Origin: Dokdonella_A ginsengisoli
Lineage (GTDB): Bacteria > Pseudomonadota > Gammaproteobacteria > Xanthomonadales > Rhodanobacteraceae
Reading direction: 5' to 3'
Assembly: GCF_042652785.1 (NCBI RefSeq)
Contig: NZ_JBHSHD010000006.1
Span: 310,001-374,000, forward strand
Length of the DNA: 64,000 nucleotides
Shown: positions 33,366 through 42,007 of the stretch, in pieces
How the letters are laid out: each line of letters opens with the position of its first letter
How positions within the stretch are numbered: the stretch's first letter is position 1
The notes under the pieces: model-generated
Told to the model about the DNA's origin: nothing
Seen by the model: only the letters and a program-made list of their open reading frames with translations
Databases searched by the model: none
Position numbers and translations under genes: made by a program

Positions 33366-34730
33366 CTAGGACTGATCGCGCAAAACGGCGAGCAGCGCGG
33401 CACGCGGCAGTTTGCCGGTTTCGTTGCGCGGCAGCGCATCGACCTTGCGCAGCGGGCGCGGCAGGAACGCGGGATCGACCTCGGCGCGCAGCGCTTCGAG
33501 CAGTTCCGCCTCGGAGCGTTCCGGCGCGACGACCAGCGCGGCGATGCGCCGAACGCCGATCGCGTCGGGCGTTTCCTGCTGCAGCACGGCGGCGTCGCGC
33601 ACGCCGGGCAGGGCGAGCAGGCGTCGCGTGAGGTCGGCCAGCGAGGCGCGCTTGCCGGCGATCTCGATCAGGTCGGCGTGGCGGCCGCACAGGCGAAAGC
33701 CGCCGGGGCACAGTTCGACCAGGTCCTGCAGCGCCACCGGCTGGTCGAAGTAGGGCGCCTCGACCAGGGTGCCGTCCGGCTGCGGCCGCAGCCGCAGACC
33801 GTCGTACAGGCGCCAATCCGTTTCCAATGCGGTGCGCCGCTGCGCGATGACGCAGGTTTCCGTCGAGCCGAACATTTCCAGCACCGGCGCGCCATAGCGC
33901 GCTTCGGCCGCGGCGGCGAGGGCGGCGTCCAGCGGCGCGGTCGCCGAGGCGATCGCGGCGAGCCTGGGCAATGCCACCGGATCGGCCAGCAGGGCGCGCA
34001 GATGCACCGGCGTGGTCACCAGCAGTCGCGGCTCGGGCAGGTCGGCCAGGGCGGCGGCGACGTCGGCCGGAAACAGCGGCTGGCCGCCGTGCACGGCGAA
34101 CGGTCCGAGCAGGGGCAGCAGGATCGACAGCTCGATGCCGTACATGTGCTGCGGCGGAACCGTCGCGACGACGTGCGCGACCGTGTCCGGCCCTAGCCGC
34201 ATCGCCGCGCCGAGCGCGGCGACGTTGCGCTCGGTGCTGGCGCGGAACGAGGCCCAGCGCTTGGGATTGGGCTTGGGCTGGCCGGTGCTGCCGGAGGTGT
34301 AGCCGATCGCCGCGACCTGCTCGGCGGCGATCGCCGGCTGCGCGTCGGTCGCCTCGCCGCCGAGCAGCGGCAGCGCGACGAAGCGCGGCATCGCCGCCGC
34401 CGGTGCGCATTCGCCGAGCACGTAACTGCCGGGATTGGCGGCGAGCGTCTCCTCGATCGCCTGCGGCGCGCGTGACGGCGGCAGGAGATTGGTCTGGCCG
34501 CGGGTGAGCACGGCGCAGAATGCGACCAGGAAGGCGTAGCGGTCGACGCACAGATTGACCGCGCTGCGTGCCGGCGGCAGCAGCGCGGCGACTTTCGCGA
34601 CGTCGGCGAGGAATTCCGCCGTGTCGATCGGGCGGCCGTCGCGCCAGGCCAGCGCGCGCCGCGCCTTCGTGAAATTGAGCAATGACAGCACGCGCGGCTC
34701 GCGCCCCGCATGCTTGATGACCGCAACCAT
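33366..34730 (-). CDS. AMP-dependent acyl-ACP/aryl ligase (ApeH-like)
   Basis: 454 residues from ATG 34730, with GGGGA upstream. Adenylate-forming motifs are GYTSGSTGQPKPNPK (P-loop type), then VPPQHMYGIELS and FGSTETCVIAQRR; it ends with the expected NETGKLPR lysine loop. Family knowledge: APE ligases load the aryl acid starter onto ACP using ATP. It lies 12 kb from the ketosynthase genes, beside tsaC on the same strand (16 bases between them), so its link to the polyene pathway is by similarity, not by position. Confidence 0.78.
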   Translation of the reverse strand: MVAVIKHAGREPRVLSLLNFTKARRALAWRDGRPIDTAEFLADVAKVAALLPPARSAVNLCVDRYAFLVAFCAVLTRGQTNLLPPSRAPQAIEETLAANPGSYVLGECAPAAAMPRFVALPLLGGEATDAQPAIAAEQVAAIGYTSGSTGQPKPNPKRWASFRASTERNVAALGAAMRLGPDTVAHVVATVPPQHMYGIELSILLPLLGPFAVHGGQPLFPADVAAALADLPEPRLLVTTPVHLRALLADPVALPRLAAIASATAPLDAALAAAAEARYGAPVLEMFGSTETCVIAQRRTALETDWRLYDGLRLRPQPDGTLVEAPYFDQPVALQDLVELCPGGFRLCGRHADLIEIAGKRASLADLTRRLLALPGVRDAAVLQQETPDAIGVRRIAALVVAPERSEAELLEALRAEVDPAFLPRPLRKVDALPRNETGKLPRAALLAVLRDQS

Positions 34731-34745
34731 AAGTCCCCGCAACGA

Positions 34746-35375
34746 TCAGTTTCGCAGCATCGCCCCGCTGATAGCGTCGCGGATTGGCGTCGGCCGCTCA
34801 AGTCCCCCGACGTTTCCGTTCAGGATCGGGAGGTCCTCGCCGAAGGCCCGGCGCACGTCTTCGACCGTGCGCGCCGGCGGTTCGCCGTGGCGATTGGCGC
34901 TGGTGGAGACCAGCGCGTGACCGAATGCGCGGCACAGCGCGGCGGCCGGCGCGTGTGCGGTGACGCGCAGCGCGATGCCGGCGTGCGCGCCGGCGATCCA
35001 GGACGGCACGGTGGCCGCACGCGGAAACACCCAGGTGGCGGGGCCGGGCCAGCTCGCCCGGGCGCGCTCGATCGCCGCGGCCGGCGTCGCGGCGAGGTCG
35101 ACGTAGGGCGCGACCTGGTCGAAGTCGGCGCCGATCAGCAGCACGCCCTGGGTTGGTGGGCGCTGCTTCAGGGCGAACAGCCGCTGGAAGGCGTCGTGGT
35201 CGGCGGGGTCGCAGCCGAGGCCGAAGACCGCTTCGGTCGGGTAAGCCACGATGCCGCCGTTTCGCAGAGCATCGACGGCTTTTGCAAGATTTCGTGCGGT
35301 GTCGTCCACGGCGGGTGTCGGCAGAATCGTTCGTTCGAGGAGGAATTGGCCGACCTCGGCAGCGAAGGGCTGCAT
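34746..35375 (-). CDS. tsaC: Threonylcarbamoyl-AMP synthase (TsaC/YrdC)
   Basis: 209 residues. The YrdC fold is evident: ALRNGGIVAYPTEAVFGLGCDP, LFALKQRPPTQGVLLIGA (the KxR-xxxxG ATP site), PGPATWVFPRA, and VSTSANRHGEPPA. It makes threonylcarbamoyl-AMP from Thr, bicarbonate and ATP for the t6A37 tRNA modification. The first ~20 residues (MQPFAAEVGQFLLERTIL) do not match the family, so a later start is possible. The gene is close to topA/dprA, the usual setting in gammaproteobacteria. Confidence 0.9.
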   Translation of the reverse strand: MQPFAAEVGQFLLERTILPTPAVDDTARNLAKAVDALRNGGIVAYPTEAVFGLGCDPADHDAFQRLFALKQRPPTQGVLLIGADFDQVAPYVDLAATPAAAIERARASWPGPATWVFPRAATVPSWIAGAHAGIALRVTAHAPAAALCRAFGHALVSTSANRHGEPPARTVEDVRRAFGEDLPILNGNVGGLERPTPIRDAISGAMLRN

Positions 35376-35403
35376 GGCCAGTATGTTTCGGGCGGTTCGC
35401 GGG

Positions 35404-36018
35404 CTAGAAGATCTGCAGGAGTTGCACCCGAGGATAAAGTTTCTCCGAATTCAAGACGTCCACGGAGACGGAGGGTTCCATGGCTGCGTCTTGGATTTCC
35501 ACCGCGAGCGCGCCGGTAAGTCCGCTGCCCCAGAGCACTCGAACCGATAATGAGCTGACGAAAATCTTCGGCTGCCAGGACGACACCCGCAGTATGGCGT
35601 GATCGTTGCGGAGCGCCTTGGCAAGTTTTTGGCCGAACCGATCACCGGCAAATCGTTCGCTCCCCCGCATCGAGCGGATGGAGCTGGCCAGAGCCTGGAA
35701 TTCCGGCTCGCCGAATCGGTTCATGCGCATTTCAAAGCCCGCCATCGTGGGCGAGGGCGTTGCAACTTGGAGCAATACGACGAGCAGCGAAATTGACAGC
35801 AAGATCAGCTGTTCGGAGACCGGCGGGCGCCGCACAAGTACTCGAACGATCGCCACGCCTGCGATCAGGGTGGGAACCGCCGCAACCGGCAGATACACCA
35901 GAGGGGCGAGCAATCCGAGGCCGGCGTCCACGTCCACGCTGTAGCCTTGCCACCAGCGCAAAACCTTTTGCGCGACGCCGGAGCCCACTGCAACAGCCAG
36001 CAGGTGGACGGATTTCAT
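35404..36018 (-). CDS. Membrane protein of unknown function
   Basis: 204 residues with three hydrophobic segments (VHLLAVAVGSGVAQKVL; LGLLAPLVYLPVAAVPTLIAGVAIVRVLV; LILLSISLLVVLLQVA). After about residue 95 comes a soluble C-terminal domain (ALRNDHAILRVSSWQPKIF, LTGALAVEIQDA). No family is recognised. GC content is noticeably lower than that of tsaC and topA on either side, suggesting a recent insertion between them. Confidence 0.6.
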   Translation of the reverse strand: MKSVHLLAVAVGSGVAQKVLRWWQGYSVDVDAGLGLLAPLVYLPVAAVPTLIAGVAIVRVLVRRPPVSEQLILLSISLLVVLLQVATPSPTMAGFEMRMNRFGEPEFQALASSIRSMRGSERFAGDRFGQKLAKALRNDHAILRVSSWQPKIFVSSLSVRVLWGSGLTGALAVEIQDAAMEPSVSVDVLNSEKLYPRVQLLQIF

Positions 36019-36028
36019 CGCCGTTGGG

Positions 36029-38509
36029 CTACTTCTCGGCGGCCGTCTTCACGGACTTGACCGTTGCCTTCTTCGCTGGAGCCTTCTTGGCGGGGGCCTT
36101 TTTCGCCGCGGCTTTCTTGGCCGGCGCCTTCTTGGCGGCCGCCTTCTTCGGGGCCTTTTCCGCCGACGCCGCCGTCGTCTTGGCCGCCTTGCCCTTGCCG
36201 AAGCGGCCACCGCCGCGCTTGGGGCGGTTCGGAGCGGCCGCCAGCAGGGCCGCGCATTCGGCTTCGGTCAACTCGCGCGGCTCCTTGTCCTTGGGGATGC
36301 GCGCGTTCTTCTCGCCGTCGGTGATGTACGGGCCATAGCGGCCGTTCAGCACCTGGATGCCGTTGCCGAAATCCTGGATGACGCGGTTGGCGGCGGCTTC
36401 GATCTTGGCGCGGATCAGCTCCAGCGCGCGCGGCAGCTCGATCGTGTACGGATCGTCTTCGGCCTGCAGCGAGGCGTACATCGAGCCGTGCTTGACGAAC
36501 GGACCGAAGCGGCCGACGCCGACCGTGATCTCCTCGCCGTCGTCGGCCTTGCCGAGGTTGCGCGGCAGCTTGAACAGCTCCAGCGCTTCCTCGAGCGTGA
36601 TCGTGTGCATGCTCTGGCCGGGACGCAGCGAGGCGAACTTCGGCTTGTCCTCGTCGTCCTTGGTGCCGATCTGCGCGAACGGCCCGTAGCGGCCCAGGCG
36701 CACCTGCACCGGCTTGCCGGACTTCGGATCGATGCCCAGCTCGCGCGCGCCGGTCGCCTCGGAGCGGTCGACGGTCTCGTTCTTGTCGTCGACGGTCGCC
36801 TTGAACGGCTTCCAGAACTTCTCCAGCAGCGGCACCCAGTCCTCTTCGCCGCGGCTGACCGCGTCGAGTTCGTCCTCGAGCTTGGCGGTGAAGTCGTAGT
36901 CGACGTACTGGGCGAAGTGCCCGGACAGGAACTTGCCGACCGCGCGGCCGACGTCGGTCGGTCGGAAGCGGCGCGACTCGAGGATCACGTATTCGCGATT
37001 GAGCAGCACCTGGATGATGCTGGCGTAGGTCGACGGGCGGCCGATGCCGTATTCCTCGAGCGCCTTGACCAGCGAGGCTTCCGAATAGCGCGGCGGCGGC
37101 TCGGTGAAGTGCTGGTCGGCCTCGATCGCGGCGAGCGGCACGGCCTCGCCGATCGTCATCGCCGGCAGCTTGCGCCCCTCGTCCTCGTCTTCGGCGTTCT
37201 TCGCGTCGCGGCCTTCCTCGTAGACGGCGAGGAAGCCCGGATCGACCACCGTCGTGCCGCTGGCGCGGAACATCGAATCGCCGCCGGCGTCGAGATCGAC
37301 CGACACCGTGTTCAGCGTCGCGTGCTGCATCTGGCTGGCCAGCGCGCGCTTCCAGATCAGCTCGTACAGCTTGCGCTGCTCGTCGCTGAGGTAGTGGGCG
37401 ATGTCCTTGGGCCGGTGCAGCGCCGAGGTCGGACGGATCGCCTCGTGCGCTTCCTGCGCGTTCTTGGACTTGTTGCGGTAGAAATGCGGCTGCTCGGGCA
37501 GCGCGCGTGCGCCGTAATCGCGGCCGATGACGTCGCGTAGCTCGGCGATCGCGTCCATCGACAGCGAGACCGCGTCGGTACGCATGTAAGTGATCAGGCC
37601 GACCACGCCCTCGTCGCCGAGGGCGACGCCTTCGTACAGGCCCTGCGCGATCTTCATCGTGCGGCTGGTCGAGAAGCCGAGCTTGCGCGCGGCTTCCTGC
37701 TGCAGCGTCGAGGTGGTGAACGGCGGCGACGGACGGCGCTTGCGCTCCTTCGACTCGACGTTGGCGACGACCAGGCGCCCCTGCGCCGAGCGCAGCAGCG
37801 CCTCGCGCGCGGCGTGCGCGTCGGTCTCGTTGGTCAGGTCGAACTGCTCGAACTTCTTGCCGCGCAGCCGGGTCAGGCGCGCCTTGAAGGCCTGGTCCGG
37901 ATGCGCGCAGTCGGCTTCGATCGTCCAGTACTCGCGCGCCTTGAACGCCTCGATCTCTTCCTCGCGCTCGACGATCATGCGCAGCGCCGGCGACTGCACG
38001 CGGCCGGCGGAGAGGCCGCGCTGCACCTTGCGCCACAGCACCGGCGACAGGTTGAAGCCGACCAGGTAGTCGAGCGCGCGCCGCGCCTGCTGCGCGTTGA
38101 CCAGGTCCATCGACAGCTTGCGCGGGTGCGCGACCGCTTCCTTGATCGCGCGCGGCGTGATCTCGCTGAACACCACGCGGTGCAGGTCGCGGCCGTCGAG
38201 CAGGCCGCGCGCCTTCAGGATCTCGGCGATGTGCCAGGAGATCGCCTCGCCTTCGCGATCCAAGTCGGTCGCCAGATAGAGCGCCTCGGCCGTCTTCGCC
38301 GCCTTGGCGATCGCGTCGACGTGCTTCTCGTTGCGGTCGATCACCTCGTAGTTCATCGCGAAGTGGCGGTCGGGATCGACCGCGCCCTCCTTCGGCACGA
38401 GATCGCGCACGTGGCCGTAGGAGGCCAGCACGTGGAAGTCCTTGCCCAGATACTTGTTGATCGTCTTCGCCTTCGCTGGCGATTCGACGATCAGGAGATT
38501 CTTTGCCAT
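36029..38509 (-). CDS. topA: DNA topoisomerase I (type IA)
   Basis: 826 residues; AAGGA precedes the ATG. Toprim domain at the N-terminus (NLLIVESPAKAKTINKYLG, DLDREGEAISWHI) and active-site motif LITYMRTDAVSLS with the catalytic Tyr. No Cys4 zinc fingers follow; instead there are several Topo_C repeats (VRLGRYGPFAQIG, VGVGRFGPFVKHG, VLNGRYGPYITDG) and a Lys/Ala-rich tail of about 50 residues (KKAPAKKA repeats) that should bind DNA. It relaxes negative supercoils. An AT-rich stretch at 38700-38730 may hold its promoter. Confidence 0.96.
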   Translation of the reverse strand: MAKNLLIVESPAKAKTINKYLGKDFHVLASYGHVRDLVPKEGAVDPDRHFAMNYEVIDRNEKHVDAIAKAAKTAEALYLATDLDREGEAISWHIAEILKARGLLDGRDLHRVVFSEITPRAIKEAVAHPRKLSMDLVNAQQARRALDYLVGFNLSPVLWRKVQRGLSAGRVQSPALRMIVEREEEIEAFKAREYWTIEADCAHPDQAFKARLTRLRGKKFEQFDLTNETDAHAAREALLRSAQGRLVVANVESKERKRRPSPPFTTSTLQQEAARKLGFSTSRTMKIAQGLYEGVALGDEGVVGLITYMRTDAVSLSMDAIAELRDVIGRDYGARALPEQPHFYRNKSKNAQEAHEAIRPTSALHRPKDIAHYLSDEQRKLYELIWKRALASQMQHATLNTVSVDLDAGGDSMFRASGTTVVDPGFLAVYEEGRDAKNAEDEDEGRKLPAMTIGEAVPLAAIEADQHFTEPPPRYSEASLVKALEEYGIGRPSTYASIIQVLLNREYVILESRRFRPTDVGRAVGKFLSGHFAQYVDYDFTAKLEDELDAVSRGEEDWVPLLEKFWKPFKATVDDKNETVDRSEATGARELGIDPKSGKPVQVRLGRYGPFAQIGTKDDEDKPKFASLRPGQSMHTITLEEALELFKLPRNLGKADDGEEITVGVGRFGPFVKHGSMYASLQAEDDPYTIELPRALELIRAKIEAAANRVIQDFGNGIQVLNGRYGPYITDGEKNARIPKDKEPRELTEAECAALLAAAPNRPKRGGGRFGKGKAAKTTAASAEKAPKKAAAKKAPAKKAAAKKAPAKKAPAKKATVKSVKTAAEK

Positions 38510-38741
38510 CGAGAGTCCTTGATCGGCATCGGGCCTGCGGCGGCCGGACGCGCGCGCGGATCATGCGCGCAAGCGGTAAAAACCAGGTGACGAGCGTGTC
38601 GCGTTCCTCGTCGTTCTCTTTCTAGTGGAAACATGCCGCCGGTCGGGCTGTCAAGCGAAGCCAGGGGCGGGGCGAAGCCGGTTCGGGGTGGTGTTGATTG
38701 CACAACATACTGTTTTAAAATGATTTTGTTAGCTCCTTGGC

Positions 38742-39890
38742 TCATCCGCCGGTACGGCGCGCATAGGCGCCCCCGCCGGCGGCGGCGACCTCGCCCTCGA
38801 GTTCGAGCATCAGCAGCATCGATGACAGCGCCGGTACCGCCAGGCCGGTGCGCGCGGCCAGCTGGTCGATGCCGAGCGCGTCGTGGCCGAGCGCGTCGAG
38901 CAACCGGGCGTAGTCCGGGTCGCGCGGGCGCGGGTGCGGCGGCGCAGACGGTGCGGGCGCGTCAGGGGCTGCCAGCCGCTCACGCAGGCGCGCGCCCAGG
39001 CTCTGCGCCAGCGGAGCGAGCTCGGCGGCCACCTCCTCGACCGTTTCCACCAGTTTGGCGCCGTCGCGGATCAGGCGATGGCAGCCGCGCGCGAGCGGGT
39101 TGTGGATCGATCCCGGAATCGCGAACACCTCCCGTCCGGCCTCCGTGGCGTTGCGCGCGGTGATCAGCGCGCCCGAGCGCAGGCTCGCCTCGACCACCAG
39201 CGTGCCCAGCGCGAGCCCGGCGATGATGCGGTTGCGGCGCGGGAAATGCGCCGGATGGCCCGGGGTGCCGGGCGGGAATTCGCTGACCAGCGCGCCCAGC
39301 GTGCGGATGCGCGCGGCGAGTTCACGGTGCCGGGGTGGATAGACCAGGTCCGGTCCGGTGCCGAGCACGGCGATGGTGGCGCCGCCGGTGTCGAGCGCGG
39401 CGGCATGCGCGGCGCCGTCGATGCCCTCGGCCAGGCCGCTGGTGACGACGAAGCCGGCCGCGGCCAGCGCGCGTGCGAACGCCGTCGCGGTGGCCACGCC
39501 GCCGTGGCTGGCGTTGCGGCTGCCGACAATCGCCACCTGGGGCCGCCACAGCAGGCTGGAATCGCCGGCGACGAACAAGGCGGCCGGAGCGGCTGGCGGC
39601 TCGTTCAGCAGGGACGGAAAATCCTCGCCGTCGCAGGTCAGCAGGGCATGTCCGGGCGCGGCCAGCCAGTCCAGGTCTGCGGCGATCGCGGCCGGATCCG
39701 GCGTGCGCAGCCAGGCGCGGCCGTCCTCGTCGAGCGGCCGCGGCAGTTCAGCGCGCCGGGCGGCCGCCAGCGCGGATTCGATGCTGCGATACCGTGCGAG
39801 CAGCTCGCGCAGCGTCGCCGGACCGATGCCCGGCGTGCGCAAAAGGATCAGCCAGGCCTCGAGCCCGGCGCGGTTCGCTTCGACGTCCAT
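38742..39890 (-). CDS. dprA: DNA processing protein DprA
   Basis: 382 residues with an N-terminal helix-hairpin-like region (TPGIGPATLRELLARY), the Rossmann core (QVAIVGSRNASHGGVATA, TSGLAEGIDGAAHAAAL, VLGTGPDLVYPPRHREL, PRRNRIIAGLALGTLVVEA) and a C-terminal winged helix (IDQLAARTGLAVPALSSMLLMLELEGEV). It loads RecA on incoming single-stranded DNA during transformation. Many gammaproteobacteria have smg (DUF494) between dprA and topA; here that space holds no such gene. Confidence 0.94.
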   Translation of the reverse strand: MDVEANRAGLEAWLILLRTPGIGPATLRELLARYRSIESALAAARRAELPRPLDEDGRAWLRTPDPAAIAADLDWLAAPGHALLTCDGEDFPSLLNEPPAAPAALFVAGDSSLLWRPQVAIVGSRNASHGGVATATAFARALAAAGFVVTSGLAEGIDGAAHAAALDTGGATIAVLGTGPDLVYPPRHRELAARIRTLGALVSEFPPGTPGHPAHFPRRNRIIAGLALGTLVVEASLRSGALITARNATEAGREVFAIPGSIHNPLARGCHRLIRDGAKLVETVEEVAAELAPLAQSLGARLRERLAAPDAPAPSAPPHPRPRDPDYARLLDALGHDALGIDQLAARTGLAVPALSSMLLMLELEGEVAAAGGGAYARRTGG

Positions 39891-40024
39891 GGCCGCAGTC
39901 TAGCGGCACGGCGGGGCCGGGCGCGGCGGCAGCGCGCCGCGATGTCGTGTAGGAAAAAGGCGGTGATTGGGTTTGGTGATGCCGTCGGGCGGCTTGTCTG
40001 CCCTGTCGGCGGGGCATGCCCTGC

Positions 40025-40055
40025 CGAATCCCCAATCACGAATCCCCAATCCCGG
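40025..40055. repeat. Short direct repeat CGAATCCCCAATC (two copies)
   Basis: Two copies of CGAATCCCCAATC separated by an A and followed by CCGG, between dprA and the LysM gene. A related GATTGGGTTTGG lies at 39963-39976. Runs of (C/G)GGGATTGGG are a familiar intergenic element in xanthomonads. No function is known. Confidence 0.5.
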
Positions 40056-40058
40056 CTT

Positions 40059-41219
40059 TTACGGCGTCTTGTCCGGATCGTGCAGGAAATCGCCGAGATG
40101 GACCGGCTTGACCGCGTCCATGACTAGCCCGTAGCTGACGCGCGGGAAGGTGCGGAACACCATCACGTGGCCGATGAATTCCGGCGGCAGGGTCACCTTG
40201 GAGTCGCGCGGGTTGAAGAACTTGCGGAAGCTGCCCTCGGTGTAGTCGGTGCGGTCGACCACCTGCTCACCGGGGTGGTAGATGCTGAACGTGGTGCCGT
40301 TGTCGATGCCGTCCTCGCTGCCGCGCGACAGCGCCACGACCTGGAGCGGGCCGATCGCGTTGAGCGCGTCGCTGAAGGCGATCACGCGCATGTTTTCCGG
40401 CACGCTGGCCGGCGCGTGCGGGGCGTACTGGTCGTCGTAGGGCTTCTCGTCGATCGGCAGCACGTAGTCGCCGGGGCGGACCTCGAAGTCCGAATAGGTG
40501 ACCAGGGCCGAGGACACGTCGCCGCTGCGGGTGACCTCGACGACGCCGAAATCGAGCATCTCGTAGCCGAGGAAGCGCACGTTGCCGGCCAGGGTGCGTT
40601 CGATCGGGCCGTGGCGCCACAGCATGGCCGGGCGGCCGTCGCGTTCGTCCGGCGTCTGCCGGTAGACCTCGCGCGGGCGGCCTTCGTCCACCGGCGGCAT
40701 GTCGTAGTAGCGCCCCATCGGGCGCACCAGCGCGAGCCGCTGGCCCGGCTGCGCGGCCAGGCCGCGGATGTAGACGAGCTGGCCGGCGGTGCCGCGCAGC
40801 TGGTTTTCCTCGATGCCGACGACGTGCGGCGCGCTCTCGTACTCGTTCTCGCCGACGATGCGCGTGTGCTTGAGCCACTGCTTGAGCGCGGACAGCGGGA
40901 TCGCCGGGATCGCGTCCTCGTCCTGGCTGACGCGGGCATGCGGCCCGATGGAGCCTGCGCCGTGGCCGACGCGACCGCCGTTGAGCACCAGTTCGTCGCC
41001 CGGGTAGATCAGGTGCGGATTGCGCACCTGCGGGTTGTCCTGCCAGATCTCCGGCCAGTGCCACGGCTTCTTCAGGAAGCGCGCGGAGATGCCCCACAGG
41101 GTGTCGCCCTTCTTGACGACGTAGCGGTCCGGGTGGCGATCGGCCCACTCGGTGGTCGCCGCATAGACGGTCAGGGTCAGCAGCAGTCCGGCGGAAACCG
41201 CGAGCAGTTTTTTGAGCAT
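40059..41219 (-). CDS. Exported LysM-domain protein
   Basis: 386 residues from ATG 41219, with a signal peptide (LKKLLAVSAGLLLTLTVYA). A single LysM domain at about residues 30-85 (YVVKKGDTLWGISARFLKKPWHWPEIW is the start, then NPHLIYPGDELVL) should bind peptidoglycan. The long C-terminal part holds mixed beta segments (GDYVLPIDEKPYDDQYAP, VVALSRGSEDGIDNGTTF) of unknown role. The gene sits back-to-back with def, the usual gammaproteobacterial order dprA-lysM-def-fmt. A TATACA box on the minus strand at 41261-41256 may be its -10 element. Confidence 0.88.
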   Translation of the reverse strand: MLKKLLAVSAGLLLTLTVYAATTEWADRHPDRYVVKKGDTLWGISARFLKKPWHWPEIWQDNPQVRNPHLIYPGDELVLNGGRVGHGAGSIGPHARVSQDEDAIPAIPLSALKQWLKHTRIVGENEYESAPHVVGIEENQLRGTAGQLVYIRGLAAQPGQRLALVRPMGRYYDMPPVDEGRPREVYRQTPDERDGRPAMLWRHGPIERTLAGNVRFLGYEMLDFGVVEVTRSGDVSSALVTYSDFEVRPGDYVLPIDEKPYDDQYAPHAPASVPENMRVIAFSDALNAIGPLQVVALSRGSEDGIDNGTTFSIYHPGEQVVDRTDYTEGSFRKFFNPRDSKVTLPPEFIGHVMVFRTFPRVSYGLVMDAVKPVHLGDFLHDPDKTP

Positions 41220-41255
41220 GAGGCCAAACCCCTGTTCCCCCAATGGCTTGGCGAG

Positions 41256-41261
41256 TGTATA
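41256..41261 (-). promoter_or_regulatory. Candidate -10 box for the LysM gene
   Basis: TATACA on the minus strand, 37 bases before the ATG at 41219, inside the only AT-rich patch of the 238-base divergent region between the LysM gene and def. The -35 is poor, so confidence is limited. Confidence 0.35.
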
Positions 41262-41457
41262 TGAAAGGTTAAGCAGGAAAAACGACGGACATCGCAAATC
41301 CCGCCGTTGCGCCGGCGCGATCGGCGCCGCCCGGCGCTAGAATTGCGCCTCCGACCTGCCTTGCGAGCGGCTGCGGCAACCCGCATCTGTGCCGGTGCGC
41401 CCGGTTGCGGGCGCGGGAACCAAGACAGCGGGCCTTTCCGCCCCCACATTCCAGACC

Positions 41458-41961
41458 ATGTCCAAGCTGACCATCCTCGAGTTTCCCGATCCGCGCCTGC
41501 GCACCGTCGCGCAGCCGGTCACCGTGTTCGACGCCGCCCTCAAGCAGCTCGTCGCCGACATGTTCGAGACCATGTACGCCGCGCCCGGCGTCGGTCTGGC
41601 CGCGACCCAGGTCAACGTGCACCGGCAGCTGCTCGTCGCCGACATGTCCGAGAACGGCGACCAGCCGCTGGTGCTGGCCAATCCGCGCATCCTCGAGAAG
41701 GACGGCGAGCAGGTCTACCAGGAAGGCTGCCTCTCGTTCCCCGGCATCTACGCCGACGTCGACCGCGCGCTGCACATCAAGGTCGCCGCGCAGGACGTCG
41801 ACGGCAGGGAATTCACGCTCGACGTCGAAGGCCCGCTGGCGGTGTGCATCCAGCACGAGATGGATCATCTCGTCGGCAAGCTGTTCGTCGACTACCTCTC
41901 GCCGCTGAAGCGCTCGCTGCTGCTCAAGCGGATGGAGAAGAAGCGCAAGCAGAGCGCGTAG
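41458..41961 (+). CDS. def: Peptide deformylase
   Basis: 167 residues from ATG 41458. All three metal/catalytic motifs are present: GVGLAATQ, EGCLSFPG (metal Cys) and QHEMDHLVG (two His and the catalytic Glu). It removes the formyl group from nascent proteins. Normally def is followed directly by fmt; here a possible terminator and a 2.1-kb secreted-protein gene intervene. Confidence 0.96.
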   Translation: MSKLTILEFPDPRLRTVAQPVTVFDAALKQLVADMFETMYAAPGVGLAATQVNVHRQLLVADMSENGDQPLVLANPRILEKDGEQVYQEGCLSFPGIYADVDRALHIKVAAQDVDGREFTLDVEGPLAVCIQHEMDHLVGKLFVDYLSPLKRSLLLKRMEKKRKQSA

Positions 41962-41968
41962 CACGCCC

Positions 41969-41993
41969 GGCCGGCACATCGGCTGATTTTTTT
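41969..41993 (+). terminator. Candidate terminator after def
   Basis: Short stem GGCCG/CGGCT (one G-T pair) with loop GCACAT, followed two bases later by seven T. The stem is weak but the T-run is long. If real, def is transcribed separately from the inserted gene and from fmt. Confidence 0.45.
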
Positions 41994-42007
41994 CGGGGGA
42001 GGGGGCA

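Noticed and set aside
38491..38745. An 84-codon frame whose ATG overlaps the dprA stop
   Set aside because: The position (ATGA) is tempting, but the protein has no family resemblance and runs into topA; it is not the expected DUF494 gene.
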